Part shown: positions 1 through 8,288 of the stretch, one piece after another
How the letters are laid out: each line of letters starts with the position of its first letter
How positions within the stretch are numbered: position 1 is the stretch's first letter
Assembly (NCBI RefSeq): GCF_001422735.1
Contig: NZ_LMLZ01000002.1
Location: forward strand, 62,001-126,000
Source: Acidovorax sp. Leaf78
GTDB taxonomy: Bacteria; Pseudomonadota; Gammaproteobacteria; Burkholderiales; Burkholderiaceae_C
Length of the DNA: 64,000 nucleotides
Direction: 5' to 3'
Translations under genes and position numbers: made by a program
The notes under the pieces: generated by a model
What the model saw: the letters and a program-made list of their open reading frames with translations, nothing else
What the model was told of the DNA's origin: nothing
Databases searched by the model: none

Positions 1-1215
1 GTGCGCGAGAACCAGCGCGCGATGGCCCGGCGCCAGAACCCCGGCTCGGCCCCCGCGCCGCGTCGCACGCCCGAGGAAGAGCGCCATCGCAAGGAAACCC
101 AGGACGTGCGCCGCACCCAGGGCGTGGAGCTGGCGGTGGAGACCTTCGAGGCGCTGACCTCCGAGCGCGGCGACAGCGGCAAGATCTGGGCGTCGGTCCT
201 CAAGGAAGCCATCAAGCGCCGCAAGCCCGATTTCAGCGAGAGCTATTACGGCTTTCGCACCTTTGGCAACCTGCTGGAGGAAGCGCAAGCACGCGGCCTG
301 CTGGAGTTCGGCCGTGACGAGAAGTCCGGCGCGTATGTGTTCCGCTCGCTGGGCGGCGGAGTGGGCGCAGGCAGTGCCGATCCCTCGGGCCGCGCCGACG
401 CACCGGCCGAGCGGCAGGGGGGCGCAGCGGGTCACGTCCGCCACGATTTCCATGCCGTGGCTTCGGTGCCGGACACCTCGGCAGGCCAGGGCGAAGGCGG
501 CGGCGGCAATGGCCGCGGTGGCCGCTCGCGCGGGCGCCGGGGCGAAGGCGCTGGGCGCTCGTCGGCACCGCAGCACGCAGAGATGCGCCGCGATGGGCAG
601 GCAGAGGACCATGGCGACCAGCAGCCCGACTTCGGCGTGGATGCTCACGATGGCCGTGATTCGCGTGACTCCCGCAATTCACGTGAGGCTCGAGATGCTC
701 GTGACACGCGGGACACGCGCAATGCGCAGGATGACGATCAGCCGGAGCGTCCGACCCGCAGCTACTTCAGTCAGCCGGCGGCCGCACCAGCGCCTGCACC
801 CGCTGCGGTCGACGCCCCGCCGCGTCGCGATGCCGTGTTGAATGATGACGACTACCAGTCCGGCGCTCCAGCTCAGCAGTGGGGTGCCGACGATGACCAC
901 CAGGCCTCAGCGCCCGCGATGGTCGAGGCACCCGATGAAGCAGCCGAAGAGTCCAGCGCCCCTGCACCCCGCAGCCGCCGCGCCGGATCGGCAGCGCGCA
1001 AGACCAGCGGGCGCAAGGCAGCAACGGGCGACTCGGAGGCACCGGCGGCCGCATCGCAACCCGCGCCAGCGCCCAAGCCACGAACAGCATCGGCCAAACC
1101 CAAGGCCGCCGCGGCTGCTGCAACAGCAGCAACTCCAGAGGCCGCTGCAAAGACCCCAGCGCCCCGCGCCCGCAAGCCGCGCAGCACAGGCAAAACCACC
1201 AAGCCCGCTGAGTGA
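1..1215 (+). CDS. C-terminal part of a NYN/LOTUS-domain RNA-associated protein (5' truncated by window edge)
   Basis: The frame is open from base 1, so the true start is probably upstream. About 45 residues in lies a winged-helix segment (residues ~45-115, around GKIWASVLKEAIKRRKPDF and SYYGFRTFGNLLEEA) typical of the OST-HTH/LOTUS domain that follows the NYN ribonuclease domain in many proteobacterial proteins. The remaining ~290 residues are low complexity: an Arg/Asp-rich tract with a three-residue R-D-x period (residues ~218-245), then Ala/Pro/Lys-rich sequence like a disordered, RNA-binding tail. The NYN catalytic domain itself is not in the window, so the family call rests on the LOTUS segment and architecture. 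Role by family: RNA binding or degradation. Confidence 0.6.
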   Translation: MRENQRAMARRQNPGSAPAPRRTPEEERHRKETQDVRRTQGVELAVETFEALTSERGDSGKIWASVLKEAIKRRKPDFSESYYGFRTFGNLLEEAQARGLLEFGRDEKSGAYVFRSLGGGVGAGSADPSGRADAPAERQGGAAGHVRHDFHAVASVPDTSAGQGEGGGGNGRGGRSRGRRGEGAGRSSAPQHAEMRRDGQAEDHGDQQPDFGVDAHDGRDSRDSRNSREARDARDTRDTRNAQDDDQPERPTRSYFSQPAAAPAPAPAAVDAPPRRDAVLNDDDYQSGAPAQQWGADDDHQASAPAMVEAPDEAAEESSAPAPRSRRAGSAARKTSGRKAATGDSEAPAAASQPAPAPKPRTASAKPKAAAAAATAATPEAAAKTPAPRARKPRSTGKTTKPAE

Positions 1216-1290
1216 ACGGTGCCAGCCGCCGGCCGGGCTGAACGCCTGCCGCACGGCTGACACGCGCCGCCAGCCAATGCAACCCTGGCC

Positions 1291-2415
1291 TTATGCGGCG
1301 GCTGCCTGTACGGCGGACGCGCCCGCCTGCGCGGCGAGCCGCTGGCGCACCGTGTCGTAGCGGGGCGGCACGCAGCCCACCTGCTCCACGCAATGGCTGG
1401 CACTGGCGAGCGCATGCCACAGCACGGCGTGCAGCCGCTCGGTAGCCAGCGGGGCCACCAGGCCCCCGGGGCGCTCGCACAGGGCCTCCTGCCCCCGCTC
1501 CGGCCCCGCCAGCAGCGCGGTGATGAGACCGGCCAGAAAACAATCTCCCGCCCCCACGGTGTCGGCCACGGCCAAGGGCGCGTGCTCTTGCGCATGCACG
1601 GCCTGGCCGTCGCGCTGCAGCAGCCACGCGCCGCCGGGCCCCAGCGTCAGGGCCAGCCACTGGGCGCGGGTGTGGTCCAGCAGGTGCCGGGCGCGCTGCA
1701 GTGCGGTGCCGCCCGGCACGGCCAGTGCCTCCAGGTCGTCGTCGCTCACCTTGATGAGGTGGGCGTGCTGCAGCGCGGCCATCACGTTGGCCCGGTAGGC
1801 GGGCACGTCGTCTACCGCTGACAGGCGCAGGTTGGCATCGACCACCACCATGCGCCCGGCGGCACGCTGGGCTGCAAGCCACGGCAGGTAGATGCCTGCG
1901 TCCTGCGCCACCAGCGCGAGGCAGCCGGTGGCCACCACCTGCAGGCCGGGCAGGGCGGTGCAGGCGGCGATCAGCGCGTCGCCCGTGGCCTGGCGGTCGG
2001 CCACGCCATCGCGATAGAAGCTGTAGCTGGCCTTGCCCTCGGCATCCAGCGCGGCCACCGCCAGCGCGCTGGGCGCGCGCACGGGCACGGGCGATGCCAG
2101 GGCCACGCCGGCGTCGTGCAGGCCCTGCAAAAGCTGTCGGCCCAGCAGGTCGGCCGACAGCGGGTTCAGGTAAATCGTGCCCACGCCCTGCAGGCCCAGC
2201 GCACGGGTGAGGTTGTAGACGGCCCCGCCCGCGCAGGGCCGCAGGCGTCCGTCAGCCTCCTGGATCAGGTCGAACAGGGCTTCTCCGGCGGTGGCCACCC
2301 GCAGGGCTGGTGCTGCGTCGGTGGGCGTGGAGGCCGTTGGTTCTAGGGGAGCGCGCGACCCTGGGAGCGGTGTGAGGGTGGCGGTGTCAGGTGCTGATCG
2401 GCTAGGGAAAACCAT
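1291..2415 (-). CDS. PfkB-family carbohydrate kinase (fructokinase-like)
   Basis: A 374-aa ribokinase/PfkB-type sugar kinase. The N-terminal ATAGEALFDLI motif opens the fold, and near the C-terminus DTVGAGDCFLAGL is the PfkB signature 2 with the catalytic Asp and anion-hole glycines. It is transcribed divergently from a sugar ABC transporter, with 133 bp between the two starts. This fits phosphorylation of the imported hexose or pentose, as FrcK does in rhizobial fructose loci. The ATG at 2415 was chosen because the frame upstream runs through the neighbour's promoter. An internal start nearer residue 35 is possible, since the first ~35 residues are low complexity. Substrate is inferred from context only. 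Confidence 0.85.
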   Translation of the reverse strand: MVFPSRSAPDTATLTPLPGSRAPLEPTASTPTDAAPALRVATAGEALFDLIQEADGRLRPCAGGAVYNLTRALGLQGVGTIYLNPLSADLLGRQLLQGLHDAGVALASPVPVRAPSALAVAALDAEGKASYSFYRDGVADRQATGDALIAACTALPGLQVVATGCLALVAQDAGIYLPWLAAQRAAGRMVVVDANLRLSAVDDVPAYRANVMAALQHAHLIKVSDDDLEALAVPGGTALQRARHLLDHTRAQWLALTLGPGGAWLLQRDGQAVHAQEHAPLAVADTVGAGDCFLAGLITALLAGPERGQEALCERPGGLVAPLATERLHAVLWHALASASHCVEQVGCVPPRYDTVRQRLAAQAGASAVQAAAA

Positions 2416-2427
2416 AACTAAATCCAC

Positions 2428-2457
2428 TTGATTTATTAAATTGCAACGCACTATAGT
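2428..2457 (+). promoter_or_regulatory. Predicted sigma-70 promoter of the sugar ABC operon
   Basis: TTGATT (2428-2433), an 18-bp spacer, and TATAGT (2452-2457) form a good -35/-10 pair about 92 bp upstream of the GTG start at 2549. The AT-rich near-palindrome ATTTATTAAAT (2431-2441) overlaps the -35/spacer and is a plausible operator for the ROK regulator at the end of the operon. That link is inference. Confidence 0.5.
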
Positions 2458-2548
2458 TCGATCCCATCCACCCGACAAGAGTGGTGTTCCCGAGGTGCCG
2501 CACCGTGTGGCGCCCGGGGTTTCAGCCATCCGTTCCAAGGAGACAACC

Positions 2549-3559
2549 GTGATCCAACGCGCCCCTGCTTTCGTGCTGTCCGCCATTGCCTTGTCTGGCG
2601 CCCTGGCCTGTAGCCTGGCCCAGGCTGCCGAGCCCGTGATCGGCCTGATCACCAAGACCGAGACCAACCCCTTCTTCGTGAAGATGAAGGAAGGCGCCAC
2701 GGCCGAAGCCAAGAAGCTCGGCGCCAAGGTGGTGTCGGCCGCGGGCAAGACCGACGGCGACAACGCCGGCCAGGTCACGGCCATGGAGAACCTTATCGCC
2801 GCGGGCGCCACCACCATCCTGATCACGCCCAGCGACGCCAAGGCCATCGTGCCAGCCATCAAGAAGGCCCAGGCCAAGGGCGTGATGGTGATCGCGCTCG
2901 ACAGCCCCACCGAGCCGGCCGACGCCACCGATGCGCTGTTCGCCACCGACAACTACAAGGCCGGCGAGCTGATCGGCCAGTACGCCAAGGCGGCGCTGGC
3001 CGGCAAGAAACCCGTCATCGCCATGTTGGACCTGCACCCCGGCCACCCCGTGGGTGCCCAGCGCCACAACGGCTTCCTCAAGGGATTCGGCCTGCAGGCC
3101 AACGATGCCAAGAGCAACGAGCTGTCGCGCCCCGCCGAGGTGGTGTGCATGGCCGACAGCTTCGGCGACCGCGCCAAGGGCCAGACCGGCATGGAAAACT
3201 GCCTGCAGAAGAACCCCGACATCAACCTCGTCTACACCATCAACGAGCCTGCTGCCGCCGGTGCCTACAACGCGCTGAAGGCCGCCGGTAAGGACAAGGG
3301 CACGATCATCGTGTCGGTGGACGGCGGCTGCGCCGGCGTGGCCGACGTGGGCAAGGGCGCCATCGCCGCCACCAGCCAGCAGTACCCGCTGCGCATGGCC
3401 GCGCTGGGCGTGGCGGCCGGTGTGGAGCACGCCAAGACCGGCAAGAAGGTCAGCGGCTACACCGACACCGGCGTAACGCTGATCGCCGCCAAGGCCGTGC
3501 CCGGCGTGGACAGCAAGGACGTGAAGACCGGCACGGACCTGTGCTGGGGCGCGAAGTAA
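2549..3559 (+). CDS. Periplasmic sugar-binding protein of an ABC importer (FrcB/RbsB-like)
   Basis: A 336-aa Peripla_BP_4-type solute-binding protein. A signal peptide covers residues ~1-25, ending near ALACSLAQAAEP. The mature start EPVIGLITKTETNPFFVKM is typical of fructose/ribose-class binding proteins. The GTG at 2549 follows an AAGGAG ribosome site, while the longer frame from 2441 would overrun the promoter. It is the first gene of a run binding protein - permease - ATPase - RbsD/FucU - ROK regulator, most like the frcBCA fructose system of rhizobia. Actual sugar specificity cannot be read from sequence; fructose, ribose and related sugars are all possible. Confidence 0.88.
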   Translation: MIQRAPAFVLSAIALSGALACSLAQAAEPVIGLITKTETNPFFVKMKEGATAEAKKLGAKVVSAAGKTDGDNAGQVTAMENLIAAGATTILITPSDAKAIVPAIKKAQAKGVMVIALDSPTEPADATDALFATDNYKAGELIGQYAKAALAGKKPVIAMLDLHPGHPVGAQRHNGFLKGFGLQANDAKSNELSRPAEVVCMADSFGDRAKGQTGMENCLQKNPDINLVYTINEPAAAGAYNALKAAGKDKGTIIVSVDGGCAGVADVGKGAIAATSQQYPLRMAALGVAAGVEHAKTGKKVSGYTDTGVTLIAAKAVPGVDSKDVKTGTDLCWGAK

Positions 3560-3644
3560 ACAAGTCGCTGGCGGCTCCGCTGCCGGCTGACACCCTGGCG
3601 CCGGGCCCACTGCCCGGCGCGTAGACGAACGACCCCCGAATGCC

Positions 3645-4604
3645 ATGAACACCACCGCCTCCAAGCTCCCCCCGCTGGCCACGCTCGGGCCCTTCATCGC
3701 GCTGCTGCTGGCCTGCGGCTTCTTCGCGCTGCAGAGCGACCGCTTCCTGTCAAGCCAGAACTTTGCGCTCATCCTGCAGCAGGTGATGGTCGTGGGCGTC
3801 ATCGCCATCGGGCAGACGCTGGTCATCCTGACCGCGGGCATCGACCTGTCGTGCGGCATGGTCATGGCGCTGGGCGGCATCGTGATGACCAAGGTGGCGT
3901 CGGACTATGGCCTGTCGGCCCCCGTGGCGATCGCCTGCGGCATGGCGGTGACCACGCTGTTCGGCATGGTCAACGGCCTCTTGGTCACCAAGGTCAAGCT
4001 GCCGCCGTTCATCGTGACGCTGGGTACGCTCAATATCGCGTTCGCCGCCACGCAGCTGTACTCGGGCGCGCAGACCATCACCGACATTCCGGGTGGCATG
4101 ACCATGCTGGGCAACACCTTCCAGGTCGGCGGAACGGCCGTGGTGTGGGGCGCGCTGCTGATGCTGGCGCTGTACGTGGCGATGTGGTTCTTCCTGCGCG
4201 AGACCGCGCCGGGCCGCCACATCTACGCCGTGGGCAACAACCCCGAGGCCACGCGCCTCACCGGCATACCGACGGACCGCGTGCTGCTCTTCGTCTACAT
4301 GCTGGCCGGCGTGTTCTACGGCATCGCCGCGCTGCTGTCGGTGGCGCGCACCGGTGCGGGCGACCCCAATGCGGGGCAGACCGAGAACCTCGACGCCATC
4401 AGCGCCGTGGTGCTGGGCGGCACCAGCCTGTTCGGCGGGCGCGGGGTGATCCTGGGCACGCTTGTGGGTGCGCTCATCGTGGGCGTGTTCCGCAACGGGC
4501 TCACGCTGATGGGCGTGTCGTCCGTCTACCAGATACTGGTCACCGGCATCCTCGTGATCCTGGCCGTGGCCACCGACCAACTCTCGCGCAAAGGAGTGCG
4601 TTGA
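3645..4604 (+). CDS. Sugar ABC transporter permease (FrcC/RbsC-like)
   Basis: A 319-aa inner-membrane permease of the BPD_transp_2 family with about 8-10 hydrophobic helices. Recognisable features are the Gln/Thr-rich ALGGTSLFGGRG-type loop, here VVLGGTSLFGG near residue 265, and the NPEATRLTGI segment near 200, where the cytoplasmic loop contacts the ATPase. It sits 85 bp after the binding-protein gene, and its stop codon overlaps the start of the ATPase gene (TGATG). This is the expected partner order in sugar importers of this class. Confidence 0.88.
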   Translation: MNTTASKLPPLATLGPFIALLLACGFFALQSDRFLSSQNFALILQQVMVVGVIAIGQTLVILTAGIDLSCGMVMALGGIVMTKVASDYGLSAPVAIACGMAVTTLFGMVNGLLVTKVKLPPFIVTLGTLNIAFAATQLYSGAQTITDIPGGMTMLGNTFQVGGTAVVWGALLMLALYVAMWFFLRETAPGRHIYAVGNNPEATRLTGIPTDRVLLFVYMLAGVFYGIAALLSVARTGAGDPNAGQTENLDAISAVVLGGTSLFGGRGVILGTLVGALIVGVFRNGLTLMGVSSVYQILVTGILVILAVATDQLSRKGVR

Positions 4605-5419
4605 TGATGAACGCCGCTCAACAATCTTCTCCATCCGCGGCACCGCTGGTGATGCAGGCCAAGGGCCTGGTCAAGCGCTACGGCCAGGTCGTGGCGCTCG
4701 ATGGTGCCGACTTCGAGCTGCGCGCCGGCGAGATCATGGCCGTGATCGGCGACAACGGCGCGGGCAAATCCAGCCTGATCAAGGCGCTGTCGGGCGCCAC
4801 CGTGCCGGACGAGGGCACCGTGCTGCTCGACGGCGTACCCGTACAGTTCAAGAGCCCCATCGATGCGCGCCGCGCGGGCATCGAAACCGTGTACCAGGAC
4901 CTTGCCGTGGCCCCGGCCATGACGATTGCCGAGAACCTGTTCCTGGGCCGCGAACTGCTGCGCCCCGGCATGGCCGGCCGTGTGCTGCGCATGCTGGACA
5001 AGAAGCGCATGCTCGAAGAAAGCGTGGCGCGCATGAACGAGTTGAAGGTCGGCATCCGGTCCATGACGCAGGCGGTGGAGACGCTGTCGGGCGGGCAGCG
5101 CCAGTGCGTGGCCGTGGCGCGCGCCGCGGCCTTTGCGCGGCACGTGGTCATCATGGACGAGCCCACCGCCGCGCTGGGCGTGAAGGAGGGCAACATGGTG
5201 CTGGAGCTGATCCGCCGCGTGCGCGACAAGGGCCTGCCCGTGATCCTGATCAGCCACAACATGCCCCACGTGTTCGAGATCGCCGACCGCATCCACATCG
5301 CCCGGCTGGGCAAGCGTGCTGCCGTCGTCAACCCCCAAAAGATCAGCATGAGCGACACCGTGGCCGTGATGACCGGCGCCATGGCGGCGTCGGAGCTGCC
5401 TGCCGAATGCCTGGCCTGA
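4604..5419 (+). CDS. Sugar ABC transporter ATP-binding protein (FrcA-like)
   Basis: A 271-aa single-domain ATPase that energises the importer. It shows Walker A (GDNGAGKSS, residue ~50), the ABC signature LSGGQRQ (~165) and Walker B with catalytic Glu (VIMDEPTAALG, ~190). Unlike RbsA/XylG it has one nucleotide-binding domain, as FrcA does, so it should act as a homodimer. The start at 4604 overlaps the permease stop and follows AAAGGAG, which indicates translational coupling. An alternative ATG lies one codon downstream. Confidence 0.88.
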   Translation: MMNAAQQSSPSAAPLVMQAKGLVKRYGQVVALDGADFELRAGEIMAVIGDNGAGKSSLIKALSGATVPDEGTVLLDGVPVQFKSPIDARRAGIETVYQDLAVAPAMTIAENLFLGRELLRPGMAGRVLRMLDKKRMLEESVARMNELKVGIRSMTQAVETLSGGQRQCVAVARAAAFARHVVIMDEPTAALGVKEGNMVLELIRRVRDKGLPVILISHNMPHVFEIADRIHIARLGKRAAVVNPQKISMSDTVAVMTGAMAASELPAECLA

Positions 5420-5438
5420 ACGGGCCGCGAATCTACCC

Positions 5439-5891
5439 ATGCTCAAGAACATCGACCCCCTGCTGACCCCCGACCTGCTCAAGGTGCTGGCCGAGATGGG
5501 CCATGACGACGCCATCGTGCTGGCCGACGCCAACTTCACCGCCATGAGCCTTGGGGCTGGCAAGCCCGTGCTGCGCCTGCCCGGCATCGGCATGGCCCGC
5601 GCCGTGCAGGCCGTGGCCAGCGTGCTGCCGCTGGCGCAGGACGTGCCCCACCCCGTGGCCTACATGCAGGTGGGCGGCACCGAGGCGCCGTACCGCTCGG
5701 CCCTGCAGCGCGACACCCTGCAGGTGCTGGCCCGCGAAGGCGTGGCCAGCGAGCAGGCCGAAGGCGTGGAGCGCTTCGCGTTCTACGAACGCGCCCGGCG
5801 CGCGTACGCCATCGTGGTGACTGGCGAGCTGCAGCCCTGGGGAAACTTTCTGCTGCGCAAGGGCGTCATCGGCGACACTTTGCAGCCCTGA
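5439..5891 (+). CDS. RbsD/FucU-family sugar mutarotase
   Basis: A 150-aa protein of the RbsD/FucU family, which interconverts anomers of ribose or fucose so that the kinase or isomerase receives the right form. The family N-terminus (IDPLLTPDLLKVLAEMGHDD) and the C-terminal WGNFLLRKGV segment are clear. The conserved His of GHDD is the likely catalytic base. It starts 20 bp after the ATPase gene and belongs to the same operon. The length and the C-terminal 'YANFLLRKGV'-like motif favour the FucU branch slightly over RbsD. Confidence 0.85.
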   Translation: MLKNIDPLLTPDLLKVLAEMGHDDAIVLADANFTAMSLGAGKPVLRLPGIGMARAVQAVASVLPLAQDVPHPVAYMQVGGTEAPYRSALQRDTLQVLAREGVASEQAEGVERFAFYERARRAYAIVVTGELQPWGNFLLRKGVIGDTLQP

Positions 5892-5919
5892 TCCCGCACA
5901 TTTTTCTGCCACCACCACC

Positions 5920-7179
5920 GTGATCCCTCTCGACTCCGCAGACCTGCCTGACGCCATTGCAGACGCACCTGAGCCCGCAGCCGCCGGGCCGGTGCGGCTG
6001 CGCCAGCGGGGCTCCAACCACGTGGGGCTGCGCCAGTTCAACGAGCGGGTGGTGCTGCAGGCCCTGCGCACGCACGGCAGCCTGGCCAAGGCCGAGATGG
6101 CGCGTGTCACCGGGCTCACCGCGCAGACCATCGGCCTCATCACCGCGCGGCTGGACGAAGACCAGCTGCTGCGCCGCGAAGCCCCGGTGCGCGGCCGCGT
6201 GGGCCAGCCCTCGGTCCCCATCGGCCTGAACCCGGACGGCGCGTTTGCCATCGGCATCAAGATCGGCCGGCGCAGCGCCGACTGGCTGCTGGTCGACTTC
6301 ACCGGCCACGTGCGCGAGCGCGTGGTGCTGGACTATGCGTTCCCCGACATCGATGTGCTGCTGCCCGCCATCCGCCGTCACCTGAACCAGCTGCTCGACG
6401 GCCTGGGCCCGCTGCGCTCGCGCGTGGTGGGGGTGGGCGTGGCAGCCCCGTTCCAGCTGGGCGGCTGGCACCGCATGCTGGGGCTGACCGAGGCGCAATC
6501 GGAAGCGTGGAACAACATCGACCTGGCCGAGCAGGTGCAGCAGATGACCGAGCTGCCCGTGAGCTTTGCCAAGGACACCTCGGCCGCCTGCGTGGCCGAG
6601 CTGCTGCAGGGCCGCGGGCGCGACATCCCGAGCTTTCTGTACCTGTTCATGGACACGTTCATCGGTGGTGGCTTGGTCATCAACTCGCACCTGCACCGCG
6701 GCCTGCACGGCAACGCAGGCGCGGTGGCCTCGCTGCCTCTGACCCCAGCGCAGCCGGGCCAGGCACCCGCGCAGCTCATCAGCCAGGCATCGCTGTGGGA
6801 GCTGGAGCAGCGCTTTCGCGCCCACGGCCTGGACCCCATGGCCGCCTACGACAAGCGCGTGCTGCAGGCCCCCTGGCTGGCCCACAGCCGCGCGTGGATC
6901 GACAGTGCGGCCACGGCGCTGGCGCACTGCATCGTGTCGGCCACCGCCTTCCTCGACCCGGACGCCGTGGTGCTGGACGGCGCCTGCGCGCCCGAGCTGC
7001 TGCAGGCGCTGTGCGAAGGCGCGCGCCGTTCGCTGGCCGACTACAACTGGGAAGGCCTGCACCAGCCGCCACGGCTGGAGCTGGGCAGCATCGGCTCGGA
7101 TGCGCGCGCGCTGGGCGGTGCGCTGCTGCCGCTGCACGCTTGCTTTGCGCCGGACCACGAGATTTTTTTGAAGGCTTGA
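5920..7179 (+). CDS. ROK-family transcriptional regulator of the sugar operon
   Basis: A 419-aa NagC/Mlc/XylR-type protein. Residues ~35-95 form a winged helix-turn-helix (VLQALRTHGSLAKAEMARVTGL), followed by the actin-like ROK domain. FAKDTSAACVAELL (~205-220) matches the sugar-kinase Asp motif. The usual CxCGxxGC zinc motif of ROK kinases is not obvious, consistent with a regulator rather than an enzyme. It begins with GTG 28 bp after the mutarotase gene. Probable role: sensing the imported sugar or its phosphate and repressing the divergent 2416-2548 promoter region. Confidence 0.85.
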   Translation: MIPLDSADLPDAIADAPEPAAAGPVRLRQRGSNHVGLRQFNERVVLQALRTHGSLAKAEMARVTGLTAQTIGLITARLDEDQLLRREAPVRGRVGQPSVPIGLNPDGAFAIGIKIGRRSADWLLVDFTGHVRERVVLDYAFPDIDVLLPAIRRHLNQLLDGLGPLRSRVVGVGVAAPFQLGGWHRMLGLTEAQSEAWNNIDLAEQVQQMTELPVSFAKDTSAACVAELLQGRGRDIPSFLYLFMDTFIGGGLVINSHLHRGLHGNAGAVASLPLTPAQPGQAPAQLISQASLWELEQRFRAHGLDPMAAYDKRVLQAPWLAHSRAWIDSAATALAHCIVSATAFLDPDAVVLDGACAPELLQALCEGARRSLADYNWEGLHQPPRLELGSIGSDARALGGALLPLHACFAPDHEIFLKA

Positions 7180-7229
7180 CGCTCTGCGTTCTGTGCTGCG
7201 TGCTCTGCGGTGTGTGGTGTACAGCGTGG

Positions 7230-7290
7230 GTTTGCTATGAATTAAATAGCTACTTGCGATTGCCTATCAAGCGGTAGAGGCCATTTTTAT
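7230..7290 (+). repeat. Dispersed TTTGCTAT / CAAGCGGTAG repeat, copy 1
   Basis: Runs from TTTGCTAT to CCATTTTTAT. Two arms (ATAGCTACTTGCG and CAAGCGGTAGAGGCC) are imperfectly self-complementary. The same element recurs at 17945, 28951, 32901, 39098 and 43169, and a diverged form is at 35338. It lies between convergent genes here and could act as a weak terminator. Confidence 0.7.
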
Positions 7291-7398
7291 TCAGTAAAAC
7301 CTTGGGTGGACGGTCTGAGGGATTTGGTGGGCTGGAGGTTTTGCCCGCCGACATCCCTTGAACGCCCCGCCAGAGGCTTCACCTCCAAGCCCGTTGTT

Positions 7399-8187
7399 TT
7401 ACCGGCCCGCCAGAATGGCCCGCGCCACTTCAGCAAACCCCGCGCCCCGTTCACCCTCGGTCACGTACCGCGGCAAGTGCTGCAACTGCGGCACGAACCG
7501 CGCAATGTTGGCCACCCCTACGCTGTGCGGGAAGTGCTGGAACATGAGCTGGTCGTTGGTGGAGTCGCCCACGTACACCCAGCGGTCGATCTCGGCATCC
7601 AGGTCACGCCCGAACAGCTCGCGCACGATCCACCGCGCGCCTTCGAGCTTGTTGTGCGTGCCGTACCAACCGTTGATGTGGATGCTGCTCACGGTGGCGT
7701 TCATGCCCGCCGCCTGCATCAGCGCAACGCATTGATCAATGTGCGCCTGCGGCATCTGCGTGAACTCGCTGTGGTCGATGGCGATGTCGCACTCGCGGCC
7801 CGCGGAGTCGGTGGCGCGGCGCGCGCCGGGGACTTCGTGCTCGATCTGGGCCAGCACCTGTTGCATGCGGGCGAAGTTGGCGGTGCGGGTGGTTGCGTCC
7901 TGCTGGTAGAGCTTGTTCAGCGAACCATCGGGTTGCCGGACCAGCGCGACCGCGCCGTTCTCGGCCACGATGGCGTCCACGGGCCAAGACAGTGCGAAAG
8001 GTTCGCTCCAGCCGACGGGGCGGCCGGTGATGGGGATGATGGGTAACCCTGCTGACTTCAAACTCTTGAGCGCCCGGACAGCATCCGTCGTGACGGCGCC
8101 ATCCGTCGTGAGGGTGTCGTCGATATCCGTGAGAAGTCCGACTATTTTCGAAAGGTCGGGCGTACGCTGAAGGTTAATCAATTGCAT
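7399..8187 (-). CDS. HAD-IIB hydrolase (Cof/sucrose-phosphatase-like)
   Basis: A 262-aa haloacid-dehalogenase-fold phosphatase. Motif I is LLTDIDDTLTT (nucleophile Asp and acid/base Asp, residues ~20-25). Motif II is the IPITGRP Thr. Motif III/IV is the Lys before VYVGDSTND near residue 215. The IIB-type cap lies between residues ~90 and 190. Substrate is not predictable; sugar phosphates are common for the family. It stands alone, convergent with the sugar operon. Confidence 0.82.
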   Translation of the reverse strand: MQLINLQRTPDLSKIVGLLTDIDDTLTTDGAVTTDAVRALKSLKSAGLPIIPITGRPVGWSEPFALSWPVDAIVAENGAVALVRQPDGSLNKLYQQDATTRTANFARMQQVLAQIEHEVPGARRATDSAGRECDIAIDHSEFTQMPQAHIDQCVALMQAAGMNATVSSIHINGWYGTHNKLEGARWIVRELFGRDLDAEIDRWVYVGDSTNDQLMFQHFPHSVGVANIARFVPQLQHLPRYVTEGERGAGFAEVARAILAGR

Positions 8188-8288
8188 TGCGGTGGAAGGC
8201 TGGTGGGTTAGTATCGGAAGCTCAGCCTTGATTCAGGTTGATGAGTGTAATGAGAAAGAAAAACGCCCGTGTCTTTGACTGAAATTGT

